A stretch of 64,000 nucleotides of DNA from DASYKT01 sp963718105. Its GTDB lineage: Bacteria > Acidobacteriota > Blastocatellia > Pyrinomonadales > Pyrinomonadaceae. The stretch is taken from NCBI GenBank assembly GCA_963718105.1, contig OY970352.1, positions 4,650,001 through 4,714,000 of the forward strand, read 5' to 3'. Within the stretch, counting starts at the first letter, position 1. Every line of letters begins with the position of its first letter. Position numbers and translations under genes: made by a program. Positions 8,850 through 17,600 of this stretch are shown here, piece by piece. The notes under the pieces were generated by a model. The model searched no databases. It was given only the letters and a program-made list of their open reading frames with translations, and was not told the origin of the DNA.

Positions 8850-9752
8850 TTACTTTACCGAATAACTTTTATAGACCGTTTCTATCCAGGCATCGGATTT
8901 GATAAAACCGGATCCAAATTCTTTATACTTGTCGGGCAGCCCGGCTTTTTTAATTTCATCCAAAGTTTTCTTATTCTTCATCGCTTCGCGTACGATATCC
9001 GAAGTTTCCACCAGAGCCTGATGATAAGTTTTTAGATCGTCGATGGTAGATAGCGCGCCGTGGCCGGGGATCAGTTTTGCGCCGGCAGGGATCTGGCGGA
9101 TGAGCGCCGCGATATTCGTTATCAATCCCTGCACGCTTCCGCCGCTATCGAGGTCGACAAAAGGAAACCGGCCGACAAAGAAATCATCGCCCAGATGCAC
9201 CACGTTTGATTTAACAAAAAAGATCACTGTATCGCCGTCGGTATGTCCGTTGGGATAGTGAACGGCGCGGACTTCTTCGCCATTGAAGTGCATCGTGATG
9301 CTGTCCGAATAGGTGATCATCGGCCAGGCGTAGGCCGGATAGGGCTGGATCTCTTCGCCGAATATCTTATTTACCTGCGACAAGCGTTTTCGCACATTGA
9401 TATGCGCCAGGATGATCGAGTCTTTGCCGAAGAACTGGTTGCCTTGCGTGTGATCGCCGTGCCAGTGGGTGTTGAAAATAAAACGAGGTTTTTCCGAACC
9501 CAGTTCTTTCAACGCGGCGGCGAGTTTTTCACTCACCGATTTGTAATCGTCATCGACGATCATTATGCCTTCCGGCCCGACCAGCGCACCGATATTTCCG
9601 CCGCGTCCCTGCAGCAGATAAACATTACCCGCGACCTTGGTGATCTTGATCGTGACATCCTGTTTATTATCAAAATGGCTGTCATCGCCGTGGGCAAAAG
9701 TGGTTAATGCGCACACACTCAGTAAGATAAAAAGCGCAAGCAATTTTCGCAT
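8850..9752 (-). CDS. Exported metallo-beta-lactamase-fold hydrolase
   Basis: 300 residues from the ATG at 9752, chosen over an upstream in-frame start at 9800 because it is preceded by GGAG at 8-bp spacing and begins a signal peptide (MRKLLALFILLSVCALTTFA). The metal-binding motif THWHGDH gives His96, His98, Asp100 and His101; the further ligands are in HYPNGHTDGD, LGDDFF and IPGHG. The domain is full length. The overall pattern matches periplasmic MBL-fold proteins of the class B beta-lactamase/quinoprotein-relay group. Its substrate cannot be assigned; a true carbapenemase role is not supported by the sequence alone. Confidence 0.87.
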   Translation of the reverse strand: MRKLLALFILLSVCALTTFAHGDDSHFDNKQDVTIKITKVAGNVYLLQGRGGNIGALVGPEGIMIVDDDYKSVSEKLAAALKELGSEKPRFIFNTHWHGDHTQGNQFFGKDSIILAHINVRKRLSQVNKIFGEEIQPYPAYAWPMITYSDSITMHFNGEEVRAVHYPNGHTDGDTVIFFVKSNVVHLGDDFFVGRFPFVDLDSGGSVQGLITNIAALIRQIPAGAKLIPGHGALSTIDDLKTYHQALVETSDIVREAMKNKKTLDEIKKAGLPDKYKEFGSGFIKSDAWIETVYKSYSVK

Positions 9753-9854
9753 AATTTTTTCTCCGAACTGATAGAAGGGTTCTGAAAGTGATAATAACAA
9801 ATTTTTCGGTGTCCTGAAACGTTTTGCGGAAGTAAGTTATTATCTGAAACTGCT

Positions 9855-10589
9855 ATGAAAGTTGCCGCCTATCAAGCGCCTTTAGGATCCATAAACTCAA
9901 TAGATGCCGCCCTGGGGCTGATCCGCGAGCAGATCGAAAGGTGTGAATCCGCCGGGGTCGGAATTTTGTGCTGCCCGGAAGGCGTGCTGGGAGGTTTGGC
10001 GGACTATGTGAGCCGGCCTGCCGGTATCGCTGTTGACGTTCGGAGCGGAGAGCTGGATACGCTGCTGGCGCCGCTGGCGAGTGAGACTGTTACAGCCATC
10101 GTTGGATTTACGGAGAGTGACGGCGGTAAGCTTTACAATTCCGCCGCGGTTTTTCATAAGGGCGCGGTTGCCGGGATTTATCGCAAACTCCACCCGGCGA
10201 TCAACCGTTCGGTTTATCAAGCCGGAGACAAAATGCCGGTCTTTACTGTCGGCGGCCTGACCTTTGGGATCGTTATCTGTTATGACTCTAACTTTTCCGA
10301 ACCGGTAAGAGCGATGGCTTCGCAGGGAGCAACTGTTTTGTTTGTGCCGACGAATAACGGATTGCCCCCGGCAAAGGGAGGCATCGAACTTATCAAAGAA
10401 GCGAGAAACGCCGATATTGCGCGCGCCACGGAAAACGGTATTCATGTCGTACGGGCCGACGTCGCGGGGCATGCGGGAGAAATGGTTTCATACGGTTCGT
10501 CAGGGATCGTCGATCCTGACGGCACGGTTATTTGTTCTGCCAAACTGCTTGAATCTGGTTTGATCATAGCTGAGATCGATGTTGTTTAA
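9855..10589 (+). CDS. Carbon-nitrogen hydrolase (nitrilase superfamily amidase)
   Basis: 244 residues, cytosolic. The catalytic triad of the superfamily is visible: Glu42 in CCPEGVLGG, Lys111 in YRKLHPA, and Cys142 in GIVICYDSNF. The downstream VLFVPTNNGLP and NGIHVVRADVAG strands fit the alpha-beta-beta-alpha sandwich. Enzymes of this family hydrolyse non-peptide C-N bonds such as those of omega-amides, carbamoyl compounds or deaminated glutathione. The sequence does not decide which. It is divergent from the metallo-hydrolase gene upstream, sharing a 100-bp promoter region. Confidence 0.88.
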   Translation: MKVAAYQAPLGSINSIDAALGLIREQIERCESAGVGILCCPEGVLGGLADYVSRPAGIAVDVRSGELDTLLAPLASETVTAIVGFTESDGGKLYNSAAVFHKGAVAGIYRKLHPAINRSVYQAGDKMPVFTVGGLTFGIVICYDSNFSEPVRAMASQGATVLFVPTNNGLPPAKGGIELIKEARNADIARATENGIHVVRADVAGHAGEMVSYGSSGIVDPDGTVICSAKLLESGLIIAEIDVV

Positions 10590-10599
10590 GCGATAAACA

Positions 10600-10684
10600 T
10601 TCGGAATAGATGAAAACTAATAGATGAAAGATGATAGACTCCGGAATCTCTGATCTATCAGTAGCATCTTTTATCTATTCCGAA
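10600..10684. repeat. Dispersed palindromic repeat family A, copy 1
   Basis: Arms TTCGGAATAGAT (10600-10611) and ATCTATTCCGAA (10673-10684) bound a semi-palindromic core rich in ATAGATGA. A clear relative lies at 23253-23340 with the same ends and a core alignable over most of its length. Confidence 0.8.
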
Positions 10685-10821
10685 GAAACCAAACCACAAA
10701 CACACGAAACAAATACTAGAAACTCGTAAAATAACGCTCGCATTTCTGCATCCGTTTCTGCCTCGAGAGCGAAAAATAAGCAAAACGTGGTCACTCACGA
10801 ACAGGAAAGGATTCTCCGCAA

Positions 10822-11307
10822 ATGAAAAAACTTTTACCCTTGATGTTAGTTCTACTCGCTGTTTCTCTTTGTACACAGGCGGCTTATAGCCAGATGGCGA
10901 ACACCGGTGAAACGAAAACCGAAGGTGCTAAACCGGAGCAAAAATCTCTCTACGAACGCCTGGGCGGGTATGATGCGATCGCCGCCGTGTCCGACGATTT
11001 CATCGGACGCCTCGGCAAGAGCAAGATCCTCGGCCGGTTTGTCGTGGGGCTGAGCGAAGATTCGAAAAAGAAACTGCGCCAGCATTTTGTGGATTTTATC
11101 TGCAACGCAACGGGCGGCCCGTGCCTGTATATCGGGCGCGATATGAAGACCACCCATGCCGGCCTCGGGATCGATGAAAAAGATTGGGAAGAAGGCGTAA
11201 AACTGCTGGGCGAAACGCTCGATCATTTCAAAGTGCCGTCGAAAGAAAAAGGCGAGTTGGTCGGCGCGGTCGCGGCGCTTAAGAAAGATATTGTCGAGAA
11301 AAAATAA
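10822..11307 (+). CDS. Exported truncated haemoglobin (group 1-like)
   Basis: 161 residues. Residues 1-24 form a signal peptide (MKKLLPLMLVLLAVSLCTQAAYSQ), followed by a charged spacer and a 2-on-2 truncated globin domain (about 42-161). SLYERLGGYDAIAAVSDDF is the typical A-B helix start, and the proximal haem ligand is His112 in KTTHAGLGI. FVVGLSEDSKKKLRQHFVDF covers the CD-E region. Truncated haemoglobins bind O2, NO or peroxide, usually in the cytosol; an exported form points to a periplasmic NO/O2 role, which is inference. It has its own terminator downstream (11346-11390). Confidence 0.92.
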   Translation: MKKLLPLMLVLLAVSLCTQAAYSQMANTGETKTEGAKPEQKSLYERLGGYDAIAAVSDDFIGRLGKSKILGRFVVGLSEDSKKKLRQHFVDFICNATGGPCLYIGRDMKTTHAGLGIDEKDWEEGVKLLGETLDHFKVPSKEKGELVGAVAALKKDIVEKK

Positions 11308-11345
11308 ATAACAATTCCTCTTTGCCTCTTTGAAGCAAAGGAAAA

Positions 11346-11390
11346 AAACCGGAGCGAGGGTAAATCAGGGCACTCTCGCTCCGGTTTCTT
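11346..11390. terminator. Bidirectional terminator between convergent genes
   Basis: AAACCGGAGCGAG (11346-11358) pairs perfectly with CTCGCTCCGGTTT (11375-11387). Runs of A on the left and T on the right fit termination from both sides, for the haemoglobin gene and the convergent hydrolase. Confidence 0.75.
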
Positions 11391-11399
11391 ATATGGAAC

Positions 11400-11466
11400 G
11401 CCCAAACGGAGCGCCGAATTCATTCGGCAATGTTTTTGCCCAATAAATTGGGCGCTCCGTTTGGGC
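11400..11466. repeat. Palindromic intergenic repeat
   Basis: Perfect 16-bp arms, GCCCAAACGGAGCGCC (11400-11415) and its complement (11451-11466), surround a second small palindrome (GCCGAATTCATTCGGC, 11413-11428). This has a REP-like structure and no T-tract. It lies between the terminator and the end of the hydrolase gene. Confidence 0.75.
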
Positions 11467-11482
11467 TTCTGGACGCTCCCTA

Positions 11483-12175
11483 TTAAATAAATCTTCCCTT
11501 GCCGACCTGGTAAACGCCGGTTAGAAAGGGGTTATGAGCTTTTTCAAAGCCGATGGTGGTGACTTCGCCGTGGCCGGAATAAACTTCCACGTCGTCGCCG
11601 ATTGTTAGTATTTTATTGGTGATCGAGTCCATCAACTGCTCGTAAGAGCCGCCGGGCAGATCGGTCCGCCCGATCGAGCCGCGGAAAAGGCAATCTCCCA
11701 CAAATACCTTTCGTTCGGTTTCCTCCGCCAGGACAACGTGTCCGCGCGTATGGCCGGGACAATGCAGCACTTTGAATTTTAGTTCGCCGACTTCATAGAT
11801 CTCGCCGTCCTGCCAATGGCGTGTCGCTTTGGGCGGCGAAGCGTAATCCATTCCCAGCGAGGCTAGCGCCGCTTTAGGTATGCCGAGAAAGGCAGGCTGC
11901 TCAGGCAAGCCGTAATAAAGTTCTTCTTCATCGGGGTGAACGATGACATCGGCGTCGGGGAATTCCTCTTTTAAATACAGAGTGCCGCCGGCGTGATCGA
12001 GATGCCCGTGCGTGAGCGTAATGGCCTGAAGAGTGTAATTATTTTCTTTGATAAATTGCACGATCTCAGGCGAGGCTTCGCCGGGATCGATGCAGATCGC
12101 GCGCGCGGTTTTTTCGCAAACAACCACACGCGTGTTTTGCTGGAAAGCAGTCAAGACAAAAGTTTCAATTCTCAT
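11483..12175 (-). CDS. Metallo-beta-lactamase-fold hydrolase, glyoxalase II-like
   Basis: 230 residues, no signal peptide. The THGHLDH motif, CPGHTRGH, FVGDCLFRGSIGRTDLPGG and the final YSGHG give the full set of binuclear metal ligands. The GSIGRTDLPGG segment is characteristic of the YcbL/glyoxalase II-like branch, which hydrolyses S-lactoylglutathione-type thioesters or related compounds. The protein lacks the long C-terminal glutathione-binding domain of classical GloB, so a general thioesterase role is as likely. Confidence 0.88.
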   Translation of the reverse strand: MRIETFVLTAFQQNTRVVVCEKTARAICIDPGEASPEIVQFIKENNYTLQAITLTHGHLDHAGGTLYLKEEFPDADVIVHPDEEELYYGLPEQPAFLGIPKAALASLGMDYASPPKATRHWQDGEIYEVGELKFKVLHCPGHTRGHVVLAEETERKVFVGDCLFRGSIGRTDLPGGSYEQLMDSITNKILTIGDDVEVYSGHGEVTTIGFEKAHNPFLTGVYQVGKGRFI

Positions 12176-12223
12176 TTTCTAATACAGCTCATGCATTTTT
12201 GTAGCAGCCACGAATGACACGAA

Positions 12224-12505
12224 TTAGGATAACGTGTCCAAATATTTTTCTGCGTCAAAGTTTTCAATTTTTCTTTCACGCAAAACAAAAAGTATTGCAT
12301 CGCGATAAGTTTCGGCGGTCGGCGTACCGGTAAAACAGGGAGTTTCAATTTCGGTTAAATTCAAAAAACTTATCAAACAACTCAAAAGCATCCAAAGTAG
12401 TGTTTCCTGCGGCGTGCCGATCGGATTATGTTTGATTATGCCTGCGCGGTCCTCGTTTATCCCGGCGACGATGCGCGCAAATTCAGCTTCACTGATCCTG
12501 GTCAT
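12224..12505 (-). CDS. Small conserved hypothetical protein
   Basis: 93 residues. I do not recognise a named domain, but the composition (ISEAEFARIVAGINEDR, HNPIGTPQETLLWMLLSCLISFL, CFTGTPTAETYRDAI, a short Arg/Lys-rich tail) looks like an authentic folded mostly-helical protein rather than a shadow. The middle LLWMLLSCLISFLNL segment is hydrophobic but contains polar flanks, more like a buried helix than a membrane span. The gene lies 48 bp upstream of the glyoxalase II-like gene in the same direction. Confidence 0.6.
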   Translation of the reverse strand: MTRISEAEFARIVAGINEDRAGIIKHNPIGTPQETLLWMLLSCLISFLNLTEIETPCFTGTPTAETYRDAILFVLRERKIENFDAEKYLDTLS

Positions 12506-12673
12506 TGAGACATTAGAACACTAATCGAAAACGATTCATAGTGCATTGAAATAGAACATAAAAATATCCAAAAAAATAAAGACATACTAAAAAAATACAC
12601 GGCCTGTTTTATGCTCTAGAAGCCAAGTCTATTTGGTTCTTACTTTAGGAAAAATGCAATTTTTAACGACCAG

Positions 12674-12689
12674 TGGCACGAGGCTTGCA
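12674..12689 (+). promoter_or_regulatory. Sigma-54 (RpoN) promoter
   Basis: TGGCACGAGGCTTGCA matches the -24/-12 consensus (TGGCACG, four bases, TTGCA) at every conserved base, with the required 10 bp between GG (12675-12676) and GC (12687-12688). It lies about 80 bp upstream of the ATG at 12770 and is preceded by an AT-rich stretch of about 150 bp with no gene, suitable for an enhancer-binding protein. No activator gene is adjacent. Confidence 0.75.
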
Positions 12690-12769
12690 AATTAAAAGCA
12701 AGTTTTACGCGCGCGAAACGTTCAAAAAACAGCAAACGATAAAAAGATCCCAACCGCGAGGAGAATTTT

Positions 12770-13039
12770 ATGGCGACCACAATGGGAAAGATGCCCAAAC
12801 AGTTGATCCTTAATGATTTTATTTCAACACCGTCAGATGAGTTTGGTAAAAGGCTGGGTATTTTAGCCAAACTTTTCGGTTGTCCGCATAAAAGTTTGAG
12901 CCGGCCGTTTTCGCACGGCGGTATCGGCTATCGCACTTGTCTTAAGTGCGGGGCGAGAAAGAAATTCGACCCGGAAACACTGGAAACGTCCGGCGGGTTT
13001 TATTATCCGCCTCCCGCCGATAGCGCGTACAAATTTTAA
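12770..13039 (+). CDS. Small zinc-ribbon-like protein
   Basis: 89 residues. The C-terminal part has CPH ... SRPFSHGGIGYRTCLKCGARKKFDPET, a CxH and CxxC pair that could form a zinc knuckle, followed by FYYPPP. Families with this layout are common as small single-domain proteins in acidobacteria, with no assigned function. GAGGAG lies 6 bp before the ATG at 12770. Expression is probably controlled by the sigma-54 promoter at 12674-12689. Its stop codon overlaps the convergent stop of the GNAT gene. Confidence 0.7.
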   Translation: MATTMGKMPKQLILNDFISTPSDEFGKRLGILAKLFGCPHKSLSRPFSHGGIGYRTCLKCGARKKFDPETLETSGGFYYPPPADSAYKF

Positions 13040-13494
13040 TTGAGTTGTTCGTACATCAGGTAGTGGGAACTTTCCATTCCCACTTTTTCATACACTCTTT
13101 GTGCATGAGAATTTTCCGTCTCGACGTAAAGACGGAAACCGCACACGCTTCCTTCAGCTTCAGCTTTTTCTTTTACAAAATCATACAACCGGCTGTAAAT
13201 TTTTTTACCGCGCGCGGCGGGTAAAATATAAACGCTTTGTATCCACCAAAACCACGCGTTGCGCCAATCGCTCCATTCGTAGGTGACCATTAATCCGCCG
13301 ATAATGTTATTTTCGCTTTCCGCGACGACGTAAAAACCTTTTTTCTCATCCGCAAAAACCGCGCCGACGCCGGCGGATAAGATCGCCGGGTCAAGCTGCT
13401 TGCCTTCGGTTTCCAGCGCCATGGCCTGGTTGAAAGCGATTAGGGATTCAATATCGGAAGACTTTGCGATCCTGATAATTATTTCTTCGTTCAT
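13036..13494 (-). CDS. GNAT-family N-acetyltransferase
   Basis: 152 residues. Typical GNAT order: IRIAKSSDIESLIAFN at the N-terminus, the beta4 strand IGGLMVTYEWSDW, the acetyl-CoA loop VYILPAARGKKIYSRLYDFV (motif A, with R-G-K) and FRLYVETENSHAQRVYEKVGM (motif B). It transfers acetyl from acetyl-CoA to an amine that the sequence does not identify. The stop overlaps that of the convergent zinc-ribbon gene by 3 bp. Confidence 0.88.
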   Translation of the reverse strand: MNEEIIIRIAKSSDIESLIAFNQAMALETEGKQLDPAILSAGVGAVFADEKKGFYVVAESENNIIGGLMVTYEWSDWRNAWFWWIQSVYILPAARGKKIYSRLYDFVKEKAEAEGSVCGFRLYVETENSHAQRVYEKVGMESSHYLMYEQLN

Positions 13495-13498
13495 AAAT

Positions 13499-13615
13499 TA
13501 TGGAGCGCGGGCATCCTGCCCGCAACGAACGCGCGCGTTCGAAATTCATGTTTGCCACAAAGTTAAAGGTTTGAGGCCGCGAGCGGCCTTTGCGGGCAGA
13601 GCCCCTAGCTCCATA
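13499..13615. repeat. Dispersed palindromic repeat family B, copy 1
   Basis: TATGGAGC (13499-13506) and GCTCCATA (13608-13615) form the ends; GCGGGCATCCTGCCCGCAA follows the left end and TTGCGGGCAG precedes the right. A larger and more perfect member lies at 55538-55650. The left end is only 5 bp from the GNAT start codon, so it replaces any normal ribosome binding site there. Confidence 0.75.
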
Positions 13616-13666
13616 GCCTTGACCTTTTAGCGCCTACCAACTACATTGTTAGATTGTTTTGTACCA

Positions 13667-14626
13667 ATGAATCTTCGCATACTTTATCACGGAAATTGTT
13701 TTGACGGCGCGGCCTCGGCGGCGGTTTTCACCAAATTTTACCGCAGTAAAATTCATCCGGATGCCGAATTTACTTATGCCCCGGTAGCGCACCGCGCCGG
13801 CAACGCGTTTGACCGCGGGCTGCTGGACGGCGACGAAAACGCCATTGTCGACTTTAAATTCTGCGCCGATGACCGGCTTACCTGGTGGTTTGATCATCAC
13901 CAATCGGCCTTTCTTACACCCGATGACGAAGCTTATTTCAAGCAGCGCGGTTCCGACAAACATTTTCTCGATATTACCAGCAAATCCTGCTGTGAATTTA
14001 TCGCCCGCATCGCGGAAGAAAAATACGGGTTCAAAGACGATTCGTTAAGCGACCTGGTCCACTGGGCGCACATTATCGACGGCGCGCTTTATGAATCTCC
14101 CGCGCAGTGTGTTGAGCTTCGCGCACCGGCCCTGCAGTTAATGCAGGTGATCGAAGGCGTGCCTGATCCGGCGTTTCTGGAAATGATCATCCGCCGCCTG
14201 ACCGATCAAAGCATCGATGAAGTATTGCAAAGCGCGGAAGTGCAAAAAGAATCACAGCCCATTCTCGATCAACATCACAAAACGGTCGAATTGATAAAGA
14301 GGAAGGCGAAATACGAACGCGGCGTGGTCAGTTTCGACCTGGTCGAAGACGGGCTGGAAGGTTACAACAAATTCATCCCGTATTATTTTTATCCGGAAAC
14401 GACTTATAACGTGGCGCTGACGCATGGGGAATTTCGCACCAAGATCTCGGTCGGTTCAAATCCCTGGTCACCGCGCGAGCGCACTCATAATATCGCCAGG
14501 ATCTGCGAAAGATACGGCGGCGGCGGCCACGCCGTGGTCGGAGCGATCTCGCTGCCGCCGGACGCGATAGAGCAGGGGCGCGAATATATGAAAGAGATCA
14601 TCGCCGAACTGCAGTTCGAAGATTGA
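13667..14626 (+). CDS. DHH-family phosphoesterase
   Basis: 319 residues from the ATG at 13667; an in-frame TTG at 13646 is less likely because the domain starts at ILYHGNCFDG. Metal-binding motifs: HGNCFDGAASA, a DFK segment, WWFDHHQSAF (the DHH motif) and HWAHIIDGA. The C-terminal RYGGGGHAVVGAISLP is the DHHA1 glycine-rich substrate loop. The family includes NrnA oligoribonucleases, cyclic dinucleotide phosphodiesterases and PAP phosphatases; the exact substrate is not determined. Confidence 0.88.
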   Translation: MNLRILYHGNCFDGAASAAVFTKFYRSKIHPDAEFTYAPVAHRAGNAFDRGLLDGDENAIVDFKFCADDRLTWWFDHHQSAFLTPDDEAYFKQRGSDKHFLDITSKSCCEFIARIAEEKYGFKDDSLSDLVHWAHIIDGALYESPAQCVELRAPALQLMQVIEGVPDPAFLEMIIRRLTDQSIDEVLQSAEVQKESQPILDQHHKTVELIKRKAKYERGVVSFDLVEDGLEGYNKFIPYYFYPETTYNVALTHGEFRTKISVGSNPWSPRERTHNIARICERYGGGGHAVVGAISLPPDAIEQGREYMKEIIAELQFED

Positions 14627-14629
14627 TCT

Positions 14630-17600
14630 TTACTTAACTGAAAACTTCAGCGGCGCAATGATCGCCTGGGCCTCAGGATTGTAATAATCGTAGACAATAG
14701 AAGCAGGCGTTTGCGCATTTATGCCGTACCGCGGGCGGAAACTGAAGTTAAGTTTTGAGCCCCCCGCTTTCGCCCGCATATAGACCACTATCCGGTCCGG
14801 TAAAATATCATAGCGGCTTAAGCTCCGATCAGCCTCCATCGCTTTTTCCAGAGACTCCCGGCTTACTTCAGCTCCCGGCGGAATTCCGATCTCGGCCAGC
14901 AGCATTCCATAACCCTGAAAGCCGACCCGCTCCATTTCGGCGCCGCAATTTATTTCCTGCATTATCGCGGCGGTTTGTTTGTCGCAGGTATAAGCGAGAC
15001 GCAGCGCCCTGGTGTGACCCGCGGTGGTATTTGAAACTTCGGAGTTTTTCCAGTCGATATAATGCGCTGAGACCAGTTGCGACATTAGCGGTGAATTCGA
15101 TGAAGTTTTTATCTCCAGGCGGTTTTCGACCAGGGATAATTTATCGCTTACATCGACTGTTATAGGATCGATCTTATCGGGGGCGATGGAGATATTTTGT
15201 ATCTCGTTGCCGTTAAGTAAAACCGAGAGCGTTTCGGTTTGAGCTGAGTTAGCGTCTTCCGGTTTGAGAAGGGCCAAAAAAGCGTCGAGAACATTGATCG
15301 TGGTCTGTGTCGAATACCACACGCCATAACGGTCTTTGTTTTTGAGCATGAAGATCATGCCGCGGGAAATGAGTTGGTTATAGGTGGGGCCTTCGGCCCT
15401 GAGTTTTGTTAATAACTGCAGTACCAGCGCGGTCGTCTCAAGCCGGCCGGCAGTGCCCCAGCCGTAGAACGGCGTGTTGGATTCCAGGTTCCAATAGGCG
15501 CTGTCTCCTTCGGCGATCGCCATTTGGCTTAATTTCGCCGCCAGCGCCGCGGCGGTTTCGCGGTCACCGGCGTCAAAGGACGCCAATCCCAGAAGCGCCA
15601 TGGAATAAGGTTCATCGATTTCAGCAACACGGTTTTTGAGATAGCCCAAAGCTTTTTGCAGGGGAGGCTCGTTTTTCGCGGGCTCATTTTTTTCTGGGGA
15701 CATCGCCAATATCCGCGCCACATAAGCAGTAAATAATTTCGTGCGTTTAAGATCTTCGGTGGTTTCGTAGATGTGTTTTTTGGTCCAACTGCCATCGGCG
15801 CGCTGCTGCGCGATGAGCCAGCTTTGCGCTTTTTGGACCACTTCTTTATCAACCGAAATATGATCCCCGGCGTCCGTTAAAAAACGGACCGCGTAAGCCG
15901 TCAGCGCAATGTCGGGTAGATCTTTTCCGCCCCAGTAAGAAAAGCCGCCTCCCGCTACCTGGTAACCCAATAGTCTTTCATAACCTTGCCGGAGGTATTT
16001 CTGCGCGGTTTGTTTTAGCTTGCCTTCGCGCTTTACAAATTTCAGCAGCATCAGGTTCGGATAGGTCGAAGAGATGGTCTGCTCGCCGCACCCGTAAGGC
16101 CGTCTTAAAAGCCCCTCGACCGATTCGCTGACGTGGGCCATTAAATTCGGATAGATCTTTAACTCCGCTTTCTGCGTTTGGGGCAAAGCGTTGGCGGGAA
16201 ATTCCAGGTTGAACACCGCTTTTTCGCTGAAAAATTGCGAAGAGGTTTTGACTATTTCCTGGCCGTTCGGTTTCACGGTGACCGGCTTTTCGATCGCGTC
16301 CGAATCCGTTTGCGCGAGCGCGGTGACCCTTTGCTTACCGTCCTTGACCAGGGAGGTAGCCCGAAAACCGAAGACGGCGTTTTTAGCGCTATTGGACGAC
16401 ACGTCGATCTGCTGGTCGGCCTGGGTGAGAAAACTGAACCAATCTGCTTTAGCCATCGATACGCTGACGCGCTGTTTCTCAGGCGTGTAATTTCTGATCG
16501 TTACCGGCAGATGAATTTCATCGCCTTCCGTCAAAAATTTCGGAGGTTCAAGATCGACAAAGAAAGGCTGAAATACCTGCAGCTCTTTTTCGGCGACCCC
16601 CAGCTTGCCTTGTTTGGTTGAGGCGATCGTGTAGACCTTCCAGGTGGTGATGTTATCGGCGAATTTAAATTTGAGTTCGGCCTTGCCGTTTTTGTCGGTA
16701 ATTATCTCGGGCGACCAGACAAGCGTTTCAGGGAAATATTCGCGCAGTTTCGGGGTCGATCTGAGATCCGCGCCATCTTTGGGGCCGCCTTCCGGGCCGG
16801 CATTTTCATCATCTTTAGCTTTTTTGTTCGGTACAGCGACCAATGTTCGACTGGAGGTTACGGTACCCGTCGAACTACTTGTAGTTTCGACCGTATCCGC
16901 CCCCGCGCTGACCTCCACGGTTGCGCTGATATTGGCCGTGTTTAGTGTTACATTTACGCTCGCCGTGCCATTCGCCTTTACCGCGACGCTCGTCATCACA
17001 TAGGTCATAAAACCCGGCGAAGTGACGCGCAAAGTGTAGCTTCCGGCGGCGAGATTCGCGATCAAAAACCTGCCGTTAGAGTCTGAGGTGGCAGTTCGGA
17101 CCTGGCCCGAGGCATCGTTGGTCGCGGAAACAGTGGCACCGGGTAAGACCGCCCCGTTCGCATCTATTACCACGCCCGCGAGAGCGCCGGTACCGCTGCG
17201 AAAAACGATCGGCTGCATCGGTGTTTGGGATTTCGGCGTGTCCCTGGGTTGCTCCGAGAGCACATGCTGAAATTGCGCCAGGGTAAAATCATCGTACGTG
17301 CTTTCTTTTCCATCCGCCCCTTTGCTGCGCAACATGAACTGCAGGATCTGCTGTGTGACCGGCGTTATGATCGTCCGCGTTCCGGGGGCCTCGTCGCCGT
17401 ATTTGCTGATATTTTCGATGCTGACCTTGTCGAAATAACGGGACGTTTGCAGTTGGGTAATGTAGATCGGCTCTCCGTAACCGTCGCGGACGTTTTTAAG
17501 ATCTATCCGGGAAGCCTTTAGAAAGGACTTTAATTCTTCCACGTTTTTCGGAAAGGACGCCGCAGCCTGCAAAGCGTTCATGACCTTTAACTCGGTTTCA

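Noticed and set aside
8850..9752. Class B beta-lactamase (resistance gene)
   Set aside because: The metal ligands are those of the general metallo-beta-lactamase fold; nothing in the sequence shows antibiotic hydrolysis.
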